The position numbers were made by a program, and so were the translations under genes. From IMG/VR virus record IMGVR_UViG_3300035670_000387, positions 1 to 45,508 of that record: a stretch of DNA of 45,508 nucleotides, one strand, 5' to 3'. Numbering within the stretch: the first letter of the stretch is position 1; each line of letters opens with the position of its first letter. Below are positions 13,137 through 20,518 of this stretch, piece after piece. The notes under the pieces were generated by a model, which saw only the letters and a program-made list of their open reading frames with translations, ran no database searches and was not told where the DNA came from. The stretch is from a virus.

Positions 13137-13625
13137 ATGCCAAACAACAGACGCTCCGGAACGATCCAGATATCCACTGGCCCCACACTCCATTCGGGCA
13201 TCCCGTGGCGGGAGCTCAAGCGCCGCATTCAGGAGGTCGCTTTCGAGAACCTTCTGCGTAACGGCGTTAACCCGGAAGCGCCCGGGTTCAAGTGGACTTA
13301 CTCATTCGTGGACTACGGCCGCCGGATCAACTTCGTGTGGCGCTTCGAGGAACCGCGCAGCGACCCGTCGTGGACCGAGATCGCTGCGTACTTCCGAGCG
13401 GCGATGGAAGATCGCCGGATGGAGCAGCAGGACGTTGCCCAGGAGATGGCCGCGTCGCGCGATGAGGAGATCTACGCGTTCGCAACGTCGTACAACCCGC
13501 ACCATCGGTATGACACGAATCGCACCACGACGATCGCGAACACGTCAGCGTTCCTATCGAATTACGGGCGCTCTGTGGAAATCGCTGGGACAAACAAGAA
13601 CATTCCGCTGGAAGAGAGGGAGTAA
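13137..13625 (+). CDS. Hypothetical 162-residue protein before the Sak4-like gene
   Basis: AGGAGATAAC precedes ATG 13137. The product mixes a beta-rich centre (FKWTYSFVDYGRRINFVWRFEE) with a helical acidic segment (AAMEDRRMEQQDVAQEMAASRDEE). No family is recognised. It sits at the head of the recombination and replication genes, one base after the membrane protein and one base before the P-loop ATPase gene, so an accessory DNA role is possible. Confidence 0.6.
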   Translation: MPNNRRSGTIQISTGPTLHSGIPWRELKRRIQEVAFENLLRNGVNPEAPGFKWTYSFVDYGRRINFVWRFEEPRSDPSWTEIAAYFRAAMEDRRMEQQDVAQEMAASRDEEIYAFATSYNPHHRYDTNRTTTIANTSAFLSNYGRSVEIAGTNKNIPLEERE

Positions 13626-13626
13626 C

Positions 13627-14367
13627 ATGGGAACTGGACTAAAGCTGTTGCAGTATGGTGAAAGCGGCGCAGGTAAGACGGTGCGCGCGTGCAGGTTCGC
13701 GGCGTACGGGCCGCTGTACGTGTTCGACTTTGATGGGAAGTTCGAGCCGACGAAGAAGTTTCTCAAGGCGAAGTTTCCCGATCTGGTGGGTAACATCGCG
13801 CACGATACGTATCGGGGGGCCGACGCGGACGTCATCAACCGAGTTAACACGAAGCTCAAAGAGATTGAGTCTGGTAAGTCGGGGATCGCGACGGTGGTCT
13901 TCGATTCGTGGACGCAGTGGGAGATGACGTACTTCGAGTACCTCATGAGTAAGTTCACGAGCTTCGGCGGTAAGGGATGGGGTGAGTCGCGGGCGACCGT
14001 GCTGCTGTCTCCCGAGCAGAAGATCATCATGCCGGGTACGGCGGATCACCAGCTGAAGAACAAGGCGTTCGCCGAGTTCATCGACCGCGTTACGAGCCTC
14101 CCGGTGAACATCATCATCAACTGCCATCTGCAGGTGCCCGCGAAAGGGCCTGCGACGATTGCGGCGTCGGGCGCGATTGCGCGCACGATCCCGAAGTATT
14201 TCCATGAGTGGCACTACTTGTATAGTAGCGGCGGCTTCTGGAAAGTGCGCGTCCAAGCGAACGACGACTTCCTCGCGAATACTACGAGGACGGACGTCGG
14301 GCCTTCGGGCGTGTTGGACAAAGATGTGCTTGACGTGTACAGCGACCTGCTGTATACCGTGAAGTAA
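13627..14367 (+). CDS. Sak4-like RecA-fold ATPase (AAA_24)
   Basis: ATG 13627 follows GAGGGAGTAAC. The 246-residue protein has a Walker A motif GESGAGKT at residues 11-18, an early strand YVFDFDGK, a Walker B-like strand TVVFDSW, and NIIINCHLQ as a sensor strand. This is the layout of Sak4-type single-strand annealing or recombination ATPases of phages (AAA_24). The next gene encodes a DUF669-like partner, the usual neighbour. The pair likely mediates recombination or loads replication proteins. Confidence 0.75.
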   Translation: MGTGLKLLQYGESGAGKTVRACRFAAYGPLYVFDFDGKFEPTKKFLKAKFPDLVGNIAHDTYRGADADVINRVNTKLKEIESGKSGIATVVFDSWTQWEMTYFEYLMSKFTSFGGKGWGESRATVLLSPEQKIIMPGTADHQLKNKAFAEFIDRVTSLPVNIIINCHLQVPAKGPATIAASGAIARTIPKYFHEWHYLYSSGGFWKVRVQANDDFLANTTRTDVGPSGVLDKDVLDVYSDLLYTVK

Positions 14368-14392
14368 ACAACAAACAGACAAGGAGAACAAG

Positions 14393-14878
14393 ATGGACTT
14401 CATTACACCGACAATCAACGCAGACGAAATCTTCGACGGGAACCACGAGTTCCAGGTTACGGAGCCGGGAACGTACAAGATGGCGGTCGAGAACATCTCG
14501 GTCCGCAAGACGGAGAAGGGTCTGCACAAGCTGGCCGTCTTCCTCGTTCACACCGAAGAGGTGGCGAAGAAGATGTACAAGGGTGTCAACGGCACCGTGA
14601 TGCTCGAGGGCGTTGACAAGAATGGGAAGTCCCTGGCTAGGCAGTTGGGCGACTTCCTCTTCGCGTTGGGCTTCGACAAGGAATCCATCGCGGATGGTAA
14701 GACCAGTGTGCGCATGTTGGGGGATCTCTCCACGGCGGACTGGAAAGGCGTCGGCGCGCAGATCGCGATCGGCGGCGAGGCCGTCGACCTCAAAGGTCGG
14801 CAGGTCATCGTGAAGGTCGAAGCGGACACCTACAAGGGGAAAACCACTTGTAAGGCGACCGGCTTCTACCGAGTCTAG
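14393..14878 (+). CDS. DUF669-like, predicted single-stranded DNA-binding protein
   Basis: ACAAGGAGAACAAG precedes ATG 14393. The 161-residue protein has the order typical of DUF669: an N-terminal segment (FEVTEPGTYK-like, here FQVTEPGTYK), then HKLAVFLVHTEE, a central GDFLFALGFDKE and a C-terminal beta part (GRQVIVKVEADTYKG) followed by FYRV. In many phages it lies beside Sak4 and is thought to bind single-stranded DNA. That role is taken from the family, not shown here. Confidence 0.65.
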   Translation: MDFITPTINADEIFDGNHEFQVTEPGTYKMAVENISVRKTEKGLHKLAVFLVHTEEVAKKMYKGVNGTVMLEGVDKNGKSLARQLGDFLFALGFDKESIADGKTSVRMLGDLSTADWKGVGAQIAIGGEAVDLKGRQVIVKVEADTYKGKTTCKATGFYRV

Positions 14879-14889
14879 GACCCAGTGGT

Positions 14890-14913
14890 CCTCGTGGTCG
14901 AGGGATAACCACG
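14890..14913. promoter_or_regulatory. Mutually exclusive hairpins before the polymerase gene
   Basis: CCTCG (14890-14894) can pair with CGAGG (14899-14903) around TGGT, or CGTGGT (14893-14898) can pair with ACCACG (14908-14913). The two share bases so only one can form. They lie in the 72-bp gap before the polymerase gene. There is no T-tract. A switching leader or attenuator is possible but unproven. Confidence 0.35.
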
Positions 14914-14950
14914 TTAAACACCCTCAGCTTTCTTTCGGCGGGGAGGAGAT

Positions 14951-17326
14951 GTGCCATATGAACTCGATAGGGAAGTGCAAGGGACGGGGCCGGAAGGCGG
15001 CCTCCTCATCCTCGGCGAGGCGCCGGGCGCTGACGAAGTCGTCGGTGGTAAGCCGTTCATCGGAAAAGCAGGCAAACTGCTGCGAGGAACGGCTGCTCGA
15101 GCAGGACTCGATCTATCGCAAGCTCGAATCGAGAATGTTGTCGAACGGCGGCCCAAAGATAATGACATCCACGCCGTGCCACTGCAGGAACTGTGCGAGT
15201 GGAGAGAAGACGCTCTTCAACGTGTGGCGCGTGCCCGACCGAGGGTCATTGTTGCTTGTGGCGATACGGCTCTGCAAACTCTGTGTAGCGGCATTGGAAT
15301 CTCGAGTGGACAGTGCTACATCCTGGATAGCCATCGAAGCGAACTAAGCGGCATCCCGATCGTGCCGGTGTATCACCCGGCCTTCATCTTCCGCCAACCG
15401 GACTACGAGCACTGGCTCCGCTGGGGCCTCCAAAAGGCGAAGCGCTTGCTGGACGGCGCGCAGCGTGACCCTGCGCTGAAGCCGCAAATCGCTCCATCGT
15501 ACGAGGCGGCCATGGAGTACCTGCACTCCGCGCGCGAAGCGCCGCGCGTGGCAATCGACATCGAGGTCGCTCGTAACCAGGAGATCACCTGCATCGCCGT
15601 GGCGAAGTCGCCGAGCGACGTCATGAGCATCCCCTTCGCGAAGGAGCGCCTCGAAGACTATTTCGAGTTCCCCGAAGAGCAGGCCATCTGGTATGCCCTC
15701 GCGGAGCTCATGGAGCATGACAATGAAAAGATCTTCCAGAACTTCATCTTCGATACCATGTATCTTGCGCGATACGGCGTCCGCACTCGGGGCCCTCTTT
15801 ACGATACCCTCGTGGTTGCGAACGTACTCAACCCCGAACTGCCGAAAGGGCTTGACGACCTCGGGCGGCTCCACTGCATGTGCCCCCCGTGGAAGAACAA
15901 CAAAGACTACCAGCTCGACGGAGACCCTCTCAAGTTCTGGGTCTACAACGCGACCGACGCGGCGCGCACCTTCCAGATCGCGGAAGACCAAGAGCGCTGG
16001 CTCACGGCGCGCGGCCTCCAAGCTTTCTATGACGACCGTGTTAAGCCGTTACTCCCGCTCGTTCTCGATACCTGCTCCCGAGGAATGCGAGTCTCCCAGG
16101 AAGCGCGGGCGTCGCTGAATGACCGCATCCGAGGACTACTCGAGCCCGTATACAGTCAGCTGCGTGAGCTTGGCGACCCTCTCGTACCCCCGAAAGAAGT
16201 CAAGCGCAAGCGCAAGACGGGCACGGTCATCGAACTCAAGAAGCAGCCGTTCAATCCCTCGTCCAATAAGCAAATCAAAGAGTGCCTCTCTGCCCTCGGT
16301 TATCGACTACCTACGAAAGACAGCAAAGAGTCTAGCGACCGCAACGCGCTCCTCAAGCTCAACCGGAAGGAACCGTGCGAATTTATACGTCTACTGTTAC
16401 AACATTCAAGACTTGCTAAACTTGAGTCTTCGTACGCGGATGTTGCCCTCGACGAAGATGGGCGTTGCCGTTACACGTTCAACATTGGCGGCACTAAAAG
16501 CGGTCGCTTCAGTTCTTCCGCTACCCCGTGGGAGACGGGACTCAACATCCAAACGATCCCGCGCAAAGACCCGACGTACGACTTGAACTTCCGCCGCGCC
16601 TTTATCGCGGACGAAGGCATGCAGCTCCTGCAGGTGGACCTCTCCCAAGCTGAGCTGCGCGTCGTCGCCTGGGTCGCGCGCGAGGAAAAGCTTACCCGCC
16701 TCTTGGAGGACAAAGAAGATGTTCATGCATATACAGCTCGGGAGGTTGAACGTATTTCTGGGCTTCCTTGCCCACGCCAGCTGGGCAAGCGCATCAACCA
16801 CGCCGCAAACTACGGCATGGGCCCCACCAAATTCGCAGACTCCTGCCTCGTCGAGTCCGACCTCGCCATTACCGAAAACCAAGCAAGACTGCTCTTGGAT
16901 GCCCGCGCCAAAGCGTTCCCGGCCATCCCCATCTGGCACCAACACGTCGAGCGAGAGCTCCGCAAAACCCGACGATTGGTATCGCCACACGGACGGGAAC
17001 GTTACTTTTTTACGCCGATTATCACACCTGCTACCATTCGTGAAGCCCTCTCCTTCATCCCCCAAGCCACCGTCGTAGACACGCTTAACGCGGTGTGGCG
17101 TGACATCTCCCGCATCCCGGGCTATAACGACTTCTACAATGTCCTACAGCAAGGTCACGACTCCTTACTCATCCAAGTCCGATCCGAGAGTATTGACGAT
17201 TTGGTTGCCATCCTCAACAAAGCCTTCGCCGCACAAGAAGTCATCATCCACGGAGTCCCGCGCCTCATCCCATGGGACATCTCCGTCGGGTCGTCTTGGG
17301 GAGACCTCCATGCTTATCAACCGTAA
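14951..17326 (+). CDS. Uracil-DNA glycosylase-like / 3'-5' exonuclease / family A DNA polymerase
   Basis: GTG 14951 follows GGGAGGAG. Residues 1-165 resemble family 4/5 uracil-DNA glycosylase (LGEAPGADE at 21-29, GKPFIGKAG at 33-41, HPAF at 142-145). Residues 195-345 hold a DEDD exonuclease (Asp203, Glu205, Asp268, Tyr332 and Asp336 of YxxxD). The polymerase follows with motif A (DLSQAELR, Asp563), motif B (Arg609, Lys613, Tyr621) and motif C (HD at 736-737). It is the replicative polymerase. The glycosylase part lacks the N-terminal Cys pair that helps bind Fe-S in family 4. The residue matching E. coli Phe762 is His617, which is unusual. All three catalytic HD/D residues are intact. Confidence 0.9.
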   Translation: MPYELDREVQGTGPEGGLLILGEAPGADEVVGGKPFIGKAGKLLRGTAARAGLDLSQARIENVVERRPKDNDIHAVPLQELCEWREDALQRVARARPRVIVACGDTALQTLCSGIGISSGQCYILDSHRSELSGIPIVPVYHPAFIFRQPDYEHWLRWGLQKAKRLLDGAQRDPALKPQIAPSYEAAMEYLHSAREAPRVAIDIEVARNQEITCIAVAKSPSDVMSIPFAKERLEDYFEFPEEQAIWYALAELMEHDNEKIFQNFIFDTMYLARYGVRTRGPLYDTLVVANVLNPELPKGLDDLGRLHCMCPPWKNNKDYQLDGDPLKFWVYNATDAARTFQIAEDQERWLTARGLQAFYDDRVKPLLPLVLDTCSRGMRVSQEARASLNDRIRGLLEPVYSQLRELGDPLVPPKEVKRKRKTGTVIELKKQPFNPSSNKQIKECLSALGYRLPTKDSKESSDRNALLKLNRKEPCEFIRLLLQHSRLAKLESSYADVALDEDGRCRYTFNIGGTKSGRFSSSATPWETGLNIQTIPRKDPTYDLNFRRAFIADEGMQLLQVDLSQAELRVVAWVAREEKLTRLLEDKEDVHAYTAREVERISGLPCPRQLGKRINHAANYGMGPTKFADSCLVESDLAITENQARLLLDARAKAFPAIPIWHQHVERELRKTRRLVSPHGRERYFFTPIITPATIREALSFIPQATVVDTLNAVWRDISRIPGYNDFYNVLQQGHDSLLIQVRSESIDDLVAILNKAFAAQEVIIHGVPRLIPWDISVGSSWGDLHAYQP

Positions 17327-17495
17327 AACCCACTGCATGTTTCCCGGCTGCTCGGGAACGCTCACGCGCAAGCCTGTCAGCAAGAACGACATCTACTTCG
17401 AGGACGTCTGCAGTGTGTGCCGGGGAAAGAAGCTAACCGTCATCGAGACGGGCTACTTCACCTACCAACCCGTTGGAAAGCAACTCCGAGACTAA
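17310..17495 (+). CDS. Zinc-ribbon protein, 61 residues
   Basis: ATG 17310 overlaps the polymerase end by 17 bp, with GGGGAG upstream. HCMFPGC at residues 8-14 and VCSVC at 33-37 give four cysteines in zinc-ribbon spacing. The C-terminus has a short beta part (KKLTVIETGYFTY). It probably works in replication by binding DNA or the polymerase, judged only by its location. Confidence 0.6.
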   Translation: MLINRKTHCMFPGCSGTLTRKPVSKNDIYFEDVCSVCRGKKLTVIETGYFTYQPVGKQLRD

Positions 17496-18759
17496 CTTGG
17501 ACCTACTGGAGCTATACACCGAATATGCCAAACCCCTCAAAGGGAGCGACCGCTTCCACCGTTGGTCATTTGTTACTTGCGTTGCATCGCTACTGGAGAG
17601 GCGGTGCTGGGTTGATCGTGGTCGCCTTGGGATCGTTTTCCCTAATATGTATACTATCCTCGTTGGCCCTCCTGCGACTGGTAAGTCAACAGCCGCAGGC
17701 ATGGCAGTCTCCTTCCTGTCCGCCCTGCGCCCCATCAACCGAGCTCCGCTGCACATCGGTCCCACCAAGATCACACAGGCCGCCCTTTACGCCGAACTTA
17801 AAGATTCCGAGCGAGCCTACGCCGGTTCCTCCAAGCAGTCCCCCGTCTTCATCTACGCCTCCGAGCTTGCCATCAACATGGCGGATTTTGGCGGCGGCAC
17901 CCTCACCAATGAGCTCATCGACTTCTACGACTCCAAGGCGCACGACGTCGTCCTGAACAAGCGTACGATGAGCGGCGGCACGATCAAGTTGTTCAACCCC
18001 TCGCTTACACTCCTCGGCTGCACCACCGACTCCTTCCTGCAAGAGGCCGCGGCCAACAAGCTGATCACGAGCGGCCTTGCCTCGCGCATCGTCTTCTGCG
18101 TGGAGCCCAACCGCGTCCCCAAGCAGCGCCAGCAAATCGAGCTCGACGACGTGGCGCACACCGCGATCCTCGCAGGCTTCGAGCAAGTCTTCGACATGCG
18201 CGGGGAGTTCGTACTCGACCCAGAAGCCAACGAATTGCAGATCGCCATCGCAGAGGCCTCCGACGAGGCCTGCTACACCGCCGACAACGAACTCCACCAA
18301 AACTACTTCGGCCGCAAGCCCGACCACACGATCAAGCTTGGCATGGCGATCGCCGCTTCGCACGGCCGCAAACGCATCAAAGCGCGCGACCTGCAACTCG
18401 GCCTCTCTTGGCTCGAAGAGCTCGAACCCGACATGATCAAAGCCTTCGGCGTCCGCGACATCACCAAGGACGACAACTTCTCAGGTCAAATCGAACGGTC
18501 GATCCCATGGGAGCCCAACTGGATCTCCGTTCGAGACATGCTTGCCAAGCTGCACAAGCGCGGCAAATATGTCACAGCTGGTACGGATCTGAGTGATACA
18601 CTCCACACCCTGTCCATGACAGGTGCAATCAAACGACAAGTCATCGGTAACCAAGAACTCGTAACACGCATAAAGGAGCCACATGGAAAGCTTGAAAATA
18701 AAAACCCGCAAAATGCAGCGCCGCCGGAACCCCACACCGTTGATGGACAGCCCTCGTAA
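17473..18759 (+). CDS. P-loop ATPase, DUF3987-like, putative replicative helicase
   Basis: The frame opens at TTG 17473; TTG 17497, just past the preceding stop, is a plausible alternative, and neither has a good binding site. The protein (up to 428 residues) has Walker A GPPATGKST at 65-73, SPVFIYASELA as a likely Walker B strand, NPSLTLLGCTTDSFL as sensor region and an arginine-rich GLASRIVF. This order is seen in DUF3987 proteins of phages and mobile elements, thought to be helicases. No separate primase is seen. It is the best candidate for the fork helicase. Confidence 0.65.
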   Translation: MESNSETNLDLLELYTEYAKPLKGSDRFHRWSFVTCVASLLERRCWVDRGRLGIVFPNMYTILVGPPATGKSTAAGMAVSFLSALRPINRAPLHIGPTKITQAALYAELKDSERAYAGSSKQSPVFIYASELAINMADFGGGTLTNELIDFYDSKAHDVVLNKRTMSGGTIKLFNPSLTLLGCTTDSFLQEAAANKLITSGLASRIVFCVEPNRVPKQRQQIELDDVAHTAILAGFEQVFDMRGEFVLDPEANELQIAIAEASDEACYTADNELHQNYFGRKPDHTIKLGMAIAASHGRKRIKARDLQLGLSWLEELEPDMIKAFGVRDITKDDNFSGQIERSIPWEPNWISVRDMLAKLHKRGKYVTAGTDLSDTLHTLSMTGAIKRQVIGNQELVTRIKEPHGKLENKNPQNAAPPEPHTVDGQPS

Positions 18760-19009
18760 TGGTATTGTCGACAGTGACTTCGATGCAATCCAAACGCTCA
18801 GCCGGATCAACCTCCCAGCGCCCATCACGCCAGCGGACTACGCCCGCCGCCGCGCGTGGTACACCTTCTTCGAAACGATGGAATCGCTGGACCGAATGCT
18901 CGCTCGGATTGCGCCATTTACAAAGTCTTACAAGGAAACTCTGCGCGAAGCTCAAGCTGAACCGCAACGTACGGATTCGGCACCTGCTGTGGACTCAGAA
19001 TCCGTGTGA
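18683..19009 (+). CDS. Hypothetical 108-residue helical protein
   Basis: ATG 18683 follows AAAGGAGCC and overlaps the end of the ATPase gene by 77 bp. The N-terminus is basic (SLKIKTRKMQRRRN). The centre (YARRRAWYTFFETMESLDRML) is helical and the tail is Ala/Glu/Ser-rich. No family recognised. It overlaps the following metalloprotease gene by about 100 bp. Confidence 0.55.
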   Translation: MESLKIKTRKMQRRRNPTPLMDSPRNGIVDSDFDAIQTLSRINLPAPITPADYARRRAWYTFFETMESLDRMLARIAPFTKSYKETLREAQAEPQRTDSAPAVDSESV

Positions 19010-19202
19010 CATCCTGCACGCCCTATGCAACACGGCCACCAGCGAGATCTACCTCAAACTGAAGCCCACGTACACACGGCGCTTCGTCTACAGCATGCTG
19101 TCCCACGAACTCGCCCACTTCTGGCACATCACACACAGCGACGCACACCGGCGCAAGATGCGCCAAATCAGTCGCACCATACGTAAGCTGGAGCCCCAAT
19201 GA
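18909..19202 (+). CDS. SprT-like zinc metalloprotease, small
   Basis: The C-terminal half carries LSHELAHFWHITHSDAHRRKM, an HExxH motif followed by a His-rich helix, as in SprT/Wss1-type proteases that cleave DNA-bound proteins. Preceding strands (IRHLLWTQNPCDIL, SEIYLKLKP) fit the fold. The frame stays open to 18759, but that part reads as shadow of the preceding gene. TTG 18909 is my choice of start and is uncertain; no good binding site is visible. About 97 residues is short for the family. Confidence 0.5.
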   Translation: MRHLQSLTRKLCAKLKLNRNVRIRHLLWTQNPCDILHALCNTATSEIYLKLKPTYTRRFVYSMLSHELAHFWHITHSDAHRRKMRQISRTIRKLEPQ

Positions 19203-19396
19203 AAAAGCGCCAATGTTATCGTTGCAAGAGGTACTTCCCGACGCGCCAACTCGTGGAGTGGCTCGAAGACTGCGGTGAGCTGTCACCGCGCTTCTGCTTG
19301 CTATGTTATTACTGGATCCTAGACCACTGGGAAGAGGGTCAGGACGTCACGGAGTTTGAGGCGGGGGCGGACACTGATTCAGACGAAGAAGCATAG
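19199..19396 (+). CDS. Zinc-ribbon protein, 65 residues, end of plus block
   Basis: ATG 19199 overlaps the previous stop (ATGA). CYRC at residues 6-9 and CLLC at 33-36 give a four-cysteine zinc ribbon. A Trp-rich helix (YYWILDHWEEG) and a highly acidic tail follow. It is the last plus-strand gene, and its last 50 bp overlap the opposing lipoprotein gene. Confidence 0.6.
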   Translation: MKKRQCYRCKRYFPTRQLVEWLEDCGELSPRFCLLCYYWILDHWEEGQDVTEFEAGADTDSDEEA

Positions 19397-19583
19397 AGCC
19401 CAAGAGATCGTCGCCAATCAGCATGACGTGCTGTAGCTGGTTCGGCGTCAAAGCCGTACATGTACAGCCGAGAAACTCCGGGGTCTGGAGAAGGTCGGAA
19501 GTGGGTTGGAGAAGGAAGGGCCGAGGCTTCGTGCAGGAAACGAGGAGCAGTGGTAGGACGAACGGCAGCAGCTTACGAGTCAT
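19347..19583 (-). CDS. Lipoprotein, outer-membrane spanin candidate
   Basis: I start at the ATG at 19583. MTRKLLPFVLPLLLVSC gives a lipoprotein signal with lipobox LVSC. The rest is Pro-rich and short, as in outer-membrane spanin subunits (Rz1 type), which join with an inner-membrane partner to disrupt the outer membrane at lysis. The start overlaps the end of the upstream membrane/coiled-coil gene by 11 bp, a common spanin arrangement. Its presence argues for a Gram-negative host. Confidence 0.65.
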   Translation of the reverse strand: MTRKLLPFVLPLLLVSCTKPRPFLLQPTSDLLQTPEFLGCTCTALTPNQLQHVMLIGDDLLGSMLLRLNQCPPPPQTP

Positions 19584-19785
19584 CACGCTTCTCACCAACC
19601 TTCACCTTAATGAAATTGCGCACCGCGTCGAGCTTGCGGGCCTCCATGTCCTGCACCGCTTGATCGCCCGCGTCTACGCGAGCCTGGGAAACCTCCTCGG
19701 GCGTCTTCTTTTTGAGCCAATACGGGAGCACCAACGCAACGATGGAAGCCAGCGCGGAAAGCAGCCCGAGGAGATCGGTGAACAT
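19573..19785 (-). CDS. Inner-membrane spanin candidate
   Basis: The 70-residue protein has an N-terminal membrane span (LLGLLSALASIVALVLPYWL) and a charged, helical rest (EEVSQARVDAGDQAVQDMEAR). One span plus a periplasmic coiled coil is the layout of Rz-type inner spanins. It lies between a two-span membrane protein and the lipoprotein gene. The start is coupled to the upstream stop. It could instead be a holin. Confidence 0.55.
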   Translation of the reverse strand: MFTDLLGLLSALASIVALVLPYWLKKKTPEEVSQARVDAGDQAVQDMEARKLDAVRNFIKVKVGEKRDDS

Positions 19786-19982
19786 TACTTCGGGTCTTGG
19801 GCGCTACGGATGCCGAGGTTCGACAGTCCGAGACCAAATGCGCCGGTCGCCAGAGCGTAGTTCTCCGCCGTGGGCGGAATCTTGCCAAAACTGATGGTGA
19901 CGAAGATTCCAAGGCCGAGCACGATGAGAAGCCATGCGCCCAGCTTGCCTCGGGACTTGAGAATATCGATGATTTTCTGCAT
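19785..19982 (-). CDS. Two-span membrane protein, holin candidate
   Basis: The 65-residue protein has two hydrophobic spans, about residues 15-32 (AWLLIVLGLGIFVTISF) and 42-58 (YALATGAFGLGLSN), in the lysis cassette. Holins of this size time lysis by opening the inner membrane. CAAGGAG precedes ATG 19982, and a sigma70 promoter ends about 17 bp upstream of that start, so the cassette can be transcribed on its own. Confidence 0.55.
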   Translation of the reverse strand: MQKIIDILKSRGKLGAWLLIVLGLGIFVTISFGKIPPTAENYALATGAFGLGLSNLGIRSAQDPK

Positions 19983-19999
19983 ACTTACTCCTTGGTTGA

Positions 20000-20029
20000 A
20001 TTATACCACGGCTTGTGGTATGCTTACAA
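20000..20029 (-). promoter_or_regulatory. Sigma70 promoter of the lysis cassette with operator
   Basis: On the minus strand: TTGTAA (20029-20024), 18-bp spacer, perfect TATAAT (20005-20000). The perfect inverted repeat ATACCAC-N5-GTGGTAT (20003-20021) fills the spacer and runs into the -10 box, an ideal position for a repressor. The start codon at 19982 is close enough that the transcript leader would be about 11 nt and includes AAGGAG. Confidence 0.6.
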
Positions 20030-20068
20030 ATGAACCACCACTCGGTGGAGGCGCGTTCTGCGCCGTAA

Positions 20069-20118
20069 AGGCCCCCCTTATCTATCTCCCTCCTCGGTAC
20101 GTTTAACGCGGGGGGCCT
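20069..20118 (-). terminator. Terminator-like stem after the endolysin gene
   Basis: AGGCCCCCC (20069-20077) is the perfect complement of GGGGGGCCT (20110-20118), with a 32-nt loop. Read on the minus strand, the stem ends in GGGGGGCC followed by TTTACGG, a short T-run. It lies 5 bp past the endolysin stop, before the lysis promoter. The loop contains an unused GAGGAGG Shine-Dalgarno sequence. A smaller hairpin GGCGC/GCGCC (20050-20064) follows. Confidence 0.45.
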
Positions 20119-20122
20119 ATCT

Positions 20123-20518
20123 TTAACAGAGCTCGAAGTGCGGTAGGTCGTAGAACTTCTGGTTTTTGAGGTTTCGGTCGCTGTCCCAGTCGCCACCCCA
20201 GCGGATCTTGATGCCGAGACGCTCGGCGGTAGAGAGCACGTAGCCCGCGAGGAAGTAGTAGTCGCGGGCGTCTGCGCTCTTGAAGTCGACCGGGTACTTG
20301 ACGACGTCGCACGCGCGCGATGGGATGCTGTTGTGCTTCGATTCCGGCCACGGAGTTTTGCTGTAGCCGTTCTTGTACGCCTCCTCCTGGCGTTCTTTTC
20401 CCCGGTGCCCTTCCAGTACCGTGCAGTCCACGCTCTTGATCACCTCGTTGAAGAGGCGCTGCAAGTCGGGATGGCAGGTCGCCAGCTTCTCGGCTGACTT
20501 ATCACTGAACGTTGGCAC
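20123..20518 (-). CDS. Endolysin, peptidase M15 type
   Basis: The 131-residue protein has SKHNSIPSRACD at residues 60-71 and LPHFEL at 125-130. His62, Asp71 and His127 are the zinc ligands expected for M15 (VanY / L-alanyl-D-glutamate) peptidases such as the T5 endolysin. It cuts peptidoglycan cross-bridges or stems. There is no signal peptide, so it needs a holin to leave the cytoplasm. It overlaps the end of the large ejection-protein gene by 17 bp. Confidence 0.8.
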   Translation of the reverse strand: MPTFSDKSAEKLATCHPDLQRLFNEVIKSVDCTVLEGHRGKERQEEAYKNGYSKTPWPESKHNSIPSRACDVVKYPVDFKSADARDYYFLAGYVLSTAERLGIKIRWGGDWDSDRNLKNQKFYDLPHFELC

